Assembly: GCF_027579695.1 (NCBI RefSeq)
Contig: NC_083574.1
Span: forward strand, 59,413,559-59,477,558
Source of the DNA: Neoarius graeffei
Taxonomy: Eukaryota > Chordata > Actinopteri > Siluriformes > Ariidae
DNA length: 64,000 nt
Reading direction: 5' to 3'
The notes under the pieces are model-generated. The model saw nothing but the letters and a program-made list of their open reading frames with translations, was not told the origin of the DNA and made no database searches. Both the position numbers and the translations under genes were made by a program. Below, in pieces: positions 21,267-32,300 of the stretch (the first letter of the stretch is position 1; every line of letters starts with the position of its first letter).

Positions 21267-22831
21267 CAGTGTCTTGCAAAAGTATTCATCCCCCTTGGTG
21301 TTTGTCCTGTTTTGTCGCATTATAAGCTGGAATTAAAATGGGTTTTTGGAGGGTTAGCACCATTTGAGTTACACAACATGCCTTCCACTTTAACGGTGCA
21401 AATTGTTGTTTTATTGTGACACAAACAATAATTAAGATGAAAAAACAGAAATCTGGAGTGTGCATACCGTAGGTATTCACCCCCTTTCATATGAAACCCC
21501 TAAATAAGAGCTGCTCCAACCAATTCACTTCATAAGTCACATAATTAGTTGATTAAGATCCACCTGTGTGCAATCAAAGCGTCACATGACCTGTCACATG
21601 AAGTTTGTATAAAATCAACCTGTTCTGGAAGGACCCTGACTCTGCAACACTACTAAGCAAGCAACATGAAAACCAAGGAGCCTCCAAACAGGTCAGAGAC
21701 AAAGTTGTGGAGAAGTATAGATCAGGGTTGGGTTATAAAAAATTTCCCAAACTTTGAATATCCCAGGGAGCGCCATTAAATCTATTATAGCAAAATGGAA
21801 AGAATATGGCACCACTACAAACCTGACAAGAGAAGGCCGCCCACCAAAACTCACAGATCGGGCAAGGAGGGCGTTAATCAGAGATGCAACAAAGACACCA
21901 AAGAGAACACTGAAGGAGCTGCAAAGATCCACAGTGGAGATGGGAGTTTCTGTCCATAGGACCACTTTAAGCCGTACACTCCACAGAGAGTGGCCAGAAA
22001 AAAAGTCATTGCTTAAGAAAACACATTTGGAGTTTGTCCAACGGTATGTGGCAGACTCCCCAAACACATGGAAGAAGATTCTCTGGTCAAATGAGACTAA
22101 AATTGATCTTTTTGGCCATAATGGGAAATGCCATGTGTGGCGCAAACCCAACACCCTGAGAACACCATTCCTACAGTGAAGCATGGTGGTGGCAGCATCA
22201 TGCTGTGGGCATGTTTTTCATCTGAAAGCTGGTCAGGACTGAAGGAAAGATGGATGGCACTAAATACAGGGCAATTCTGGAGGAAAACCTGTTTGAGTTG
22301 GCCAGAGGTTTGAGACTGGGATGAAGGTTCATATTCCAGCAGGCCAATGACCCTAAACATACTGCTAAAGCTACACTGGAGTGGTTTAAAGGGAAACATT
22401 TAAATGTCTTGGAATGGCCTAATCAAAGCCCAGACCTCAGTCCGATTGAGAATCTGTGATATAACTTGAAGATTGTTGTACACCAACGCAACCCATCTAA
22501 CTTGAAAGAGTTGGAGCAGTTTTGCCTTGAGGAATGGGCAAAAATCCCAGTGGCTAGATGTGCTAAGCTAATAGAGACATACCCCAAGAGACTCGCAGCT
22601 GTATACTGGTTGAATATGGGCTGAATACTTATGCACACTCCAGATTTCTGTTTTTTTTCATCTTAATTATTGTTTGTGTCACAATAAAACAACAATTTTC
22701 ACCTTTAAAGTTGTAGGCATGTTGTGTAAATCAAATGGTGCTAACCCTCCAAAAATCCATTTTAATTCCATCTTGTAATGCGACAAAACAGAACAAATAC
22801 AAAGGGGGATGAATACTTTAGCAAGACAGTG
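21267..22831 (+). pseudogene. Degenerate Tc1 transposon (second lineage)
   Basis: Flanking TA and inverted ends CAGTGTCTTGCAAAAGTATT and AATACTTTAGCAAGACAGTG define the element. The transposase is broken. An early segment lies near 21,666-21,760, the DNA-binding part at 21,754-22,140 includes KSIIAKWKEYGTTTNLTREG, and the catalytic part has LWSNETKIDLF (D replaced by N at the first catalytic site), [12 protein letters not shown] and [14 protein letters not shown] followed by a stop. Not functional. Confidence 0.9.
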
Positions 22832-22994
22832 TATTAAGCCCTGACCTTAGCAAAAGTGTATGAAGTTGTAAAGAAACCCCATTTGGAGAAATGACTTCTT
22901 GTGTAGAATGTTTGTTTATGTTCGTATGCGCCTCCTGTCAGTCATTTTCTAGACCTTCCCGAGGCCACCACAGATCATGGGGTGGAGCTTCATG

Positions 22995-23117
22995 AACAAG
23001 GGCAGGAATGCATTCTTTTTATTTGATTTAATGAATAATGCATTTTATCCAATATATTTTCCTGATTATGTTGAAATAGAAGAGTCCATTTGTACATATG
23101 AAATGTGCGTAAATGAA
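22995..23117 (-). terminator. tsnaxip1: TSNAXIP1 3' UTR and poly(A) signal
   Basis: A minus-strand AATAAA (plus TTTATT at 23,018-23,023) lies about 95 bp past the stop. Cleavage is expected near 23.0 kb. The exact end is inferred. Confidence 0.6.
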
Positions 23118-23322
23118 TTATTCCGACTGAGGCATGGGTCCTGCCCTGCTTACATTAGCTGCAGAGAGGCGCTGTAGTGCAACCTCAGCGTCTAAAAGCG
23201 TTGTGTGCTCGTGCAGCTCTTTAGTTTGAAAGGCCATACTCAAATAACAATCCAGAGTCTCAGAGTCCAGTGTGGGATCGATTGTCTTGAAAACAGCTCT
23301 TAAATCTTCCACTCCCACTTTC
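23118..23322 (-). CDS. tsnaxip1: TSNAXIP1 terminal exon n, coding part
   Basis: Acceptor CTTGCAG|, then KVGVEDLRAVFKTIDPTLDS, ETLDCYLSMAFQ and a C-terminus ending RAGPMPQSE with stop TAA at 23,118-23,120. It matches the human MTIDPSLD...YMSQAF and VGPREPE ending. Confidence 0.95.
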
Positions 23323-26300
23323 CTGCAAGAACAAGATTTACGTATTAAGCTTAAATGCTGAAATGCTTCATTCACTGAAATAATTAAAGTAATAACATCA
23401 ATTAACATTCACAAAGAGCATCATGGACTCTCACTCTTTGCCTTCTAGTTGTTCCCTCAGCTGGCAGATGTACAGGCGTTTCTCAGCCAAAGCCTGCTTT
23501 TTTACCAGACCCAGGAAATCACTCTGCTTTCCATCCGTGTCCTGAGGAAAGATGAATATTCAGTGATCTTATTTTGTGATGGCCCCCTTCCATAAGTACA
23601 CACGAGAGCCAATGGAAAGATGAGTAAGCACAAAACTTTTTTGTATATAGACACATTTCACAATTATTCCACGAAACTGAGTCGGCTATAAGCCATGTAC
23701 GACAAGATCGAGTGGAATAATTGCTTTATTCTATCCACATTCAGTGGATTTTGAGAAATAGAGCATTTTTATTTTTTGTAAATTCGATCAATGAAAACTT
23801 TATACAAAACCTCTGACAAAATAACTTCTGCTTGGGGGGCGTCATGGCTCAGGTGGATAAGACGCCATACCATAAATCCGGGGACCCGGGTTCGATTCCG
23901 ACCTGAGGTCATTTCCCGATCCCTCCCAGTCTCTCTCTCCCCCACTCATTTCCTGTCCTATCTCTACACTGTCCTATCCAATAAAGGTCAAAAAAACCCT
24001 TTAAAAAAAAAAAATAATTTCTGCTCAGGTGGACTTCTTCAAAAACCTATCAGTTGCTGCACGAATTGACTTGAGTGTTGTTTTTTCGTAGAAAGTGCCG
24101 TCTTGCTGTCGTACCGAAGTAGAATAGCTTTTGACAAGTATTTAATTCTTCCTTGGACATTTCAGTTATGTAATTTTCAAACTTCTTTGAGCTTTTGAAC
24201 CAGTCTTAAAAAAAAAAAAATCAATAAGTTTTAATGAAGAATGGAAACAAACTGACGAAATGACAGTAGCAATTTGTGAAAAATGCAAAATAATCTCATC
24301 TCATCTCATTATCTCTAGCCGCTTTATCCTTCTACAGGGTCGCAGGCAAGCTGGAGCCTATCCCAGCTGACTACGGGCGAAAGGCGGGGTACACCCTGGA
24401 CAAGTCGCCAGGTCATCACAGGGCTGACACATAGACACAGACAACCATTCACACTCACATTCACACTTACGGTCAATTTAGAGTCACCAGTTAACCTAAC
24501 CTGCATGTCTTTGGACTGTGGGGGAAACCGGAGCACCCGGAGGAAACCCACGCGGACACGGGGAGAACATGCAAACTCCACACAGAAAGGCCCTCGCCGG
24601 CCACGGGGCTCGAACCCAGGACCTTCTTGCTGTGAGGCGACAGCGCTAACCACTACACCACCGTGCCATCCATGCAAAATAATAATTATTGAAAAATAAA
24701 AAAAGATATGTTCTTACCATCAAAAATTCAAAAATTTGATGGTAAGATATGTTCTTTCCATCAAAAATTCCATATTTTGTTGCTTTTTTGTGGTTTTGCT
24801 TTCGAGTAGAGTTTTTATTTCGTCCTCGGTTGGTTCAGCAAAACGCTCCGCCGTTTTGTTTTTCTCTACTCACGGTATATGAGCTGATAGCCTAGTAGTA
24901 GAGTAGCCAATCAGAGTGCGCGATTGGTCATATCCAGTGAATGTGGGAATAATACTTTGTTTTAGTCCTCACCTCTGTGTACAGTCTCTGATAGGCAATG
25001 CTTCCTTCGCTGGTCTGCAGTTCCGACTGAGCAGCCAGCACCAGTTCCTCTATATCCTGATCTCCTTTCAGAGGGAAAGTCGTCCTCAGAGCCTCACTGA
25101 AAGCCAGCATTAAAGATACACCTGTTCATTTATTATGTAAGGAATAAAGTATAATGGGGTGTACTGTTATAGGAACATAATCAGTGACAGGGTTCGCACT
25201 GCAAAGAGACGAGAAGTGGTTCATAGCTATTCTTTTAAGTTCGTTTCTTAAGACACGTATTTTTAAGTATGTTACCTCGCTTGTTGACAGTTTCGGCGAA
25301 CACTTCCGCCTTCTTCAAAACAGTCACCAGATGTCGAGTGGTGACGTGCCTTATCAGCTGATGTTACTCTATGGAGGCGTGAACGTCCTGCCCAATTTGA
25401 CAGGTAGTCCACGCCTCCTGCTGTCAGGTCGCTGCCCCAGGACTGCGCTCCAGGTATGTGACAGCGCGTACGCTCCCTCATCCCGGTTCATGGTCCTCTG
25501 CGCCCGCTTACGTATCTCCACTGCCTCCAAAATCCAACGCTGGTATCTATTCTCTTCAGCGCGAATGACTCTGGCCTCTTCCCAATTCATAATATGATTT
25601 TGTCGTTTGCAGTGGTCTGAAATGGCTGATTTTAAGTTTTCTTGGCTTGCTTTTTCTTTTTCGGATCTTGTGAGTCTTTTGGTTGTTTCTTTTTCACATT
25701 CTAATTGGTGTTCTTTCCTGCGAGTGTGGAAGCATCTGCCCGTTTCACCAATATAGACTTTATTGCATGACCGGCAAGGAATTTCATATATGATATTGCA
25801 TTTATTGTCCAGTTGTATTTTATCTTTGGGGTGAACTAGCAGCTGTCGGAGGTTCTTGTATGGTTTGACCGGGGTGTTGATGTGGTATTTCCTCATGGAT
25901 CGTTGGATGCGTTCTGTAACTCCTTTTATGTATGGTAGTGTGACAAAGCCCCGGTTTGTTTTTTCTGTGTTTTTTCTTGTCTGTTTGTTTCTTTCCTTTT
26001 TTTGTGTCTGTGATTTTCCTTTTCGAAAATCACGTAAGCGGGCGCAGAGGACCATGAACCGGGATGAGGGAGCGTACGCGCTGTCACATACCTGGAGCGC
26101 AGTCCTGGGGCAGCGACCTGACAGCAGGAGGCGTGGACTACCTGTCAAATTGGGCAGGACATTCACGCCTCCATAGAGTAACATCAGCTGATAAGGCACG
26201 TCACCACTCGACATCTGGTGACTGTTTTGAAGAAGGCGGAAGTGTTCGCCGAAACTGTCAACAAGCGAGGTAACATACTTAAAAATACGTGTCTTAAGAA

Positions 26301-29300
26301 ACGAACTTAAAAGAATAGTTATAATTATCAGACATAATGAATTTTCACTACATGGTTCATAGCTACTCCACCACAGAAATGTTCCGATGACTACTTGAAG
26401 AAAAGTATACTTTTTATCCACTTACGATATATGTTGTGGAATATCTATGAAAATGTTTTTGTGAATGCTTTTTTACAACATCTAGAAACAGCCATTCTCA
26501 AGTAGCCTCTTGAAATTAAGAATAACTGAGCAAGCACAAAGTCCTCTGTCCTGAAGAGTCTCCCCACAGAAAACAAGGAACAAGTGCTGACAACTAATCC
26601 TTCCCTCTGAGGGTTTTACAGGAGAGGAAATCACAACCCAGGATTATCAGAAGTTATATTTATTTTTGACTTCTTGGAGTTCCTGGTATATTTGAATGGG
26701 TTTCATCCAAATCTCAGTAACTCGAAAACAAGTCGGTCTCTGTTCAGTGAGAGGAAAATTCAGAAATAAAAAGCTCTCTGGCACCAATAAATCGCCAAAA
26801 TATTATTGTGCACATTTAAATAATGAACTGAATATTTGTATTTATGGATTATAGAAGAAGAACTTTATTCGTCACACGTACGCTTGTGAAATTCCTCTCT
26901 GCGTTTAACCCATCTGAAGCAGTGAACACACATAGATACATACAGTTAGGTCCATAAATATTTGGACAGAGACAACATTTTTCTAATTTTGGTTCTGTAC
27001 ATTACCACAATGAATTTTGAACAAAACAATTCAGATGCAGTTGAAGTTCAGACTTTCAGCTTTAATTCAGTGGGTTGAACAAAATGATTGCATAAAGATG
27101 TGAGGAACTAAAGCATTTTTTAAACACAATCCCTTCATTTCAGGGGCTCAAAAGTAATTGGACAAATTAAATAATTGTAAATAAAATGTTCATTTCTAAT
27201 ACTTTGTTGAAAACCCTTTGTTGGCAATGACTGCCTGAAGTCTTGAACTCATGGACATCACCAGACGCTGTGTTTCCTCCTTTTTAATGCTCTGCCAGGC
27301 CTTTACTGCAGAGGTTTTCAGTTGCTGTTTGTTTGTGGGCCTTTCTGTCTGAAGTTTAGTCTTCAACAAGTGAAATGCATGCTCAATTGGGTTGAGATCA
27401 GGTGACTGACTTGGCCATTCAAGAATATTCCACTTCTTTGCTTTAATAAACTCCTGGGTTGCTTTGGCTTTATGTTTTGGGTCACTGTCCATCTGTATTA
27501 TGAAACGCCGACGAATCAGTTTGGCTGCATTTGGCTGGATTTGAGCACACAGTATGTCTCTGAATACCTCAGAATTCATCCAGCTGCTTCTGTCCTGTGT
27601 CACATCATCAATAAACACTAGTGACCCAGTGCCACTGGCAGCCATGCATGCCCAAGCCATCACACTGCCTCTGCCGTGTTTTATAGATGAGGTGGTATGC
27701 TTTGGATCATGAGCTGTACCACGCCTTCGCCATACTTTTTTCTTTCCATCATTCTGGTAGAGGTTGATCTTAGTTTCATCTGTCCAAAGAATGTTCTTCC
27801 AGAACTGTGCTGGCTTGTTTAGATGTTATTTAGCAAAGTCCAATCTAGCCTTTTTATTCTTGAGGCTTATGAGTGGCTTGCACCATGCAGTGAACCCTCT
27901 GTATTTACTTTCATGCAGTCTTCTCTTTATGTTAGATTTGGATATTGATACGCCTACCTCCTGGAGAGTGTTGTTCACTTGGTTGGCTGTTGTGAAGGGG
28001 TTTCTCTTCACCATGGAAATTATTCTGCGATCATCCACCACTGTTGACTTCTGTTGGTGTCCAGGTCTTTTTGCATTGATGAGTTCACCAGTGCTTTCTT
28101 TCTTTCTCAGGATGTACCAAACTGTAGATTTTGCCACTCCTAATATTGTAGCAATTTCTTGGATGGTTTTTTTTTTTCTGTTTTCGCAGCTTAAGGATGG
28201 CTTGTTTCACCTGCATGGAGAGCTCCTTTGACCGCATGTTTTCTTCACAGCAAAATCTTCCAAATGCAAGCACCACACCTCAAATCAACTCCAGGCCTTT
28301 TATCTGCTTAATTGAGAATGACATAACGAAGGAATTGCCCACACCTGCCCATGAAATAGCCTTTGAGTCAATTGTCCAATTACTTTTGGTCCCTTTAAAA
28401 ACAGGGTGGCACATGTTGAGGAGCTGAAACTCCTAAACCCTTCATCCAGTTTTAATATGGATACCCTCAATTAAAAGCTGAAAGTCTGGACTTTATGTCC
28501 ATTATATAACTATAACTTGAATATGTTTCAGTAAACAGGTAAAAAAACCAAAATTTGTGTCAGTGTCCAAATATATATATGGACCTAACTGTACCTAGAG
28601 CAGTGGGCAGCTATGCTACAGCGTCCGGGGAGCAGTTAGGGGTTCAGTGCCTTGCTCAAGGACACTTCAGCCCATGATTGCCCCATGTTAAAGTGCATAT
28701 CATGGGTAAATTCAGGAGCAAGATCAATGTAATTCTCTTATTTTATATTAAACTTTGGTCAAATATCTGTAACATTCTGCATTCTCTGCAATTTTTTTAC
28801 CTTGCGCAATACCAGAATAATTCAGTTGAAATCAAGCCATTTGAGGCGCACTGGTCCGCCTCTGAAAAAACTTGGCATTTGGATTTCGCGGCAAACATTG
28901 ATTTTCGTGACGTCGCGTGCGGGACGCCTCCCTCTGAATCCTACGTCAGCGCTGGTTTGTTTATGAGAAAACGACCTGGTGGTTTTCTGCAAATTTCTTC
29001 AACGTTATCACGTAACTATTAAAATGGTTAAAAGATGTATCGTCGGGGGGTGTAGCAACACCAATCTTGATGGGATTAGTACTCATCGTTTTCCAAAAGA
29101 CCGGACAATGAGAGAGAAATGGGAGCGCTTGGTCTACACAGGCTGTGCACTGAAACCGTGCAAATCTCTTGCAGCCTGCTGGCGCTTCCGCAGATAACGT
29201 CATGAATCTGGCTCCAGACTCCCTTGGGATTTTTCCAGACGCGTTCTGTTATTTTCTATTTTTCTGCTGTAGACAGATGGCCTTGTGCAAAATTACCCTT

Positions 29301-32300
29301 CTGGATGAGTGTGTAAAGAGACATACTTTCATATAAAAAAAACACAAAATTGGTCCAGAATATGCACTTTAACCTAACTGCATGTCTTTGGACTGTGGGG
29401 GAAACTGGAGCACCCGCAGGAAACCCACACAGGGAGAACGTGCAAACTCCACACAGAAAGGACTGCGTCAGCTGCTAGACTTGAACCCAGAACCTTCTTG
29501 CTGTGAGGCAACAGTACTAACCACTTACACCACCATGCCAATTATGTTCTAAAAACTGTACTGGTCATAAATTAAAAAAATTGAATTAAGTTAACGGTGT
29601 CCCTGGCTACAAAAGGTTTGAGAACCACTGTTATAGAAGAACTCATAAAGTTGGTTTCTAATTTGAATTGAAGTTTCTAACGCATCCCTCACCTGAACTG
29701 AGGTGTGCTTAGCAATCCACTCTCAGTGCTGTCACTCTGTATGAGCACCTTGAGCAGATGAGACAGTAGATAGGTCTGGCCATGGTACACACTTTCATCC
29801 ACCTGCCACATATCAACACTCGATTAAACCCCAATGTCATCACTCAATTAGTACATACAGGGGGCTGCAAAAGTAGGTATAGAGTCAGGATTATACACAA
29901 ACAACAGCAGCAGGACGACTTCTACTTTCAGCAGGATGGGGTGCCACCGCACTTCGCACTCAATATGCGTGCGCTACTTGGCAAAGAATTTCCCAACAGG
30001 TGGATTGGACGTTGGGGAGCCGTTGACTGGCCACCACGTTCGCCAGATCTCACTCCTATGGACTTCTTTTTCTGGGGATGTGTAAAAGATGGGGTTTTCG
30101 CACGCAAGCTACATTCTGTTGATGCCATGATTCAGTTCGTATGGGAGGCTTGTCAGGAAATTGATGCTGATAAAGACCTTTGTGCCAGAGTGTGCATGGG
30201 TGTCCACATATGACTAGTGGAGCGTGTGAATGCTAGGGGTGAACATTTTGAACATTTGAGGGATTAATATGTTTATTATTGATATGTTATGATTGATATG
30301 TTGGTTCAATCGATAAAATAACGTGTTGTTTTTCATTACTGGATACCTACTTTTGCAGCCCCCTGTATTAGGAAGGATTAACATTCATTTATTGTCCCTA
30401 GTGTTATCCATCCATTATCTTTACCAGTTATTCCATGAAATTGAGTCGTACATGAGCTGATAGCTATTGATAGCATGTGTGACAAGATTGAGCAGAATAA
30501 CTGTTTTATTCTATCCACATTCACTGGATTTTGAAAAACGGAGCATTTTTATTGTTTGCAAATTCGATAAACAAAAACTTTTTAGACAAAACGTCCGACA
30601 AAATCCTTTCTGCTTAGAATGTAAACAAACCGGCGAAATGACAGAAGCAATTTGTGAAAAATGCTCGAATAATAATTATTGAAAAATAAAAAATATACGT
30701 TCTTACCATCAAATACTTTCATTCCATATTTTGTTGCTTTTTTATTTTGGGGGGTTTTTGTTTTCGAGGATAGTTTTTATTTCATCCTCAGTTGGTCAGG
30801 AACACGCTTTGCCATTTTGTTTTTCTCGACTCACGGTATATGATCTGATAGCCTAGTCGTAGAGTAGCCAATCAGAGCGTGCGATTGCTCATATCCAGTG
30901 AATGTGGATAGAATAAATACTGATTATCCATCAGGGTTGCGGGGCAAGCTGGAGCCAATCCCAGAGAGGTGGGGTACACCCTGGGCAAGTTGCCAATCTA
31001 TCGCAGTGACGATAGCTCGTCTCTACCACAGCGATGAACAACCATTCTACCCTCACATTCATACTTATGGGCAATTTCGAGTAGCCAGTTGACCTAACCT
31101 ACATCTCTTTGGACTGTGGGAGGAAACCAGAGTACCAGTTGTTATCCATCAATTGAAATTGGGAGACCAATTAAAAACACCAACCTTGCCTTGGAGAATG
31201 TCATAAAAGAGACCAATGAAGTCATCTTCTAGGTAACGCTTGATGCCATCAAGCAGGCTGTAAGCCCACTGCCCTGCCTTCTCCTCATGCTGCTTTAACA
31301 AATACTGGTGGAGAAACTCCTTTAGATCACTGCTTTCATCCATCTGTGTTTGCAAAACACATAACCAGCACATACATAGATACCTCCATTAATTTGTCAT
31401 ATTTTTATACTAACAGGTACTGAATTGATGGATGATACCTTCTCATCCTCAGATGCTTTCTTTCTCCATATGTCTTTTAGAACTCTAATGACATCAGCCT
31501 TTTTCAATCTGAGGTTCTTCTGTTGCCCCTCATAGCGCAGGTAGATGGGAACATCACTGGAACTACCCTGGGGGGAGGGGGAGGGGGTTCCTGAAGTGCA
31601 GTTCAACCAGCCATAAGAAGTAAATTCCAAAATAAAGTAATTTTATATGATGGGCTTCTCACCAGTCCAGTAAAGAAGTCTTTCTGCTCCAAGCCCATGC
31701 TCTTCAGCTCCTTCAGCAAGATCTCCAGTCTGTTTTGACTGGACTGGCCCTCAAAGAGCTCAGAACAGCGATCTCCACTACCAAGAACATCTTACATGCA
31801 ACAACAATATCAATTCATTTTCAGTACATTTTGACCACTGCTCATTTTCAAAATCACTCTCATTTTCAAAATCACTCTCACAGTAAATTGGGCTTCCCCC
31901 CCAGACTGTTGATACAAAGTTGAAAGCATATAATTGTCGAGAATATTTTTGCATTCTGTAGCATTAAGATTTCCATTTAGTGGAACTAAGGAGCTCAAAC
32001 ATGTTCCAGAATGACCGTGCCCCCTGTACAAAGTGAGATCCATAAAGACATGGTTTGACAAGATTGAATTGGAAGAACTCGAGTGTCCTGCACAGAGTCC
32101 TGACCTCAACCCCACTGAACAGCTTTGGGATGAACTGGAATTTAGACTACATGCCAGGCCTCCTTGCCCAACATCCGTGCCTGACCTCAGTAATGCTCTG
32201 GTGTCTGAATGAGAACAAATTCCCATAGCCATGCTCCAAAACCTAGTGGAAAGCCTTCCCAGAAGAGTGGAGGTTATTATAACAGCAAAAGGGGGGCTAA

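Larger units (their letters stand above)
23663..24955 (-). repeat. Intronic DNA repeat (copy 1) with two nested SINEs
   Basis: TTTATTCTATCCACATTCAG near 23,728 is mirrored by ATCCAGTGAATGTGGGAATAA near 24,932. The same repeat recurs at 30,425-30,917. Copy 1 is enlarged by a type C SINE and a type A SINE. Confidence 0.65.
26866..29545 (-). mobile_element. SINE (type D/A) split by a Tc1 and a Kolobok-like element
   Basis: Three pieces form one minus-strand SINE: 26,866-26,942 (AACCCATCTGAAGCAGTGAA), 28,594-28,691 (GAGCAGTTAGGGGTTCAGTG), and 29,369-29,545 (CTGCATGTCTTTGGACTGTG to GTTAGTACTG-type head in reverse). The breaks coincide exactly with the TA of the Tc1 and the TTAA of the second insertion. 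Confidence 0.8.

Noticed and set aside
29024-29197. A host THAP-family gene
   Set aside because: The THAP sequence lies within a TTAA-flanked inverted-repeat element and has a sister copy at 52.8-53.4 kb, so it is transposon-derived.
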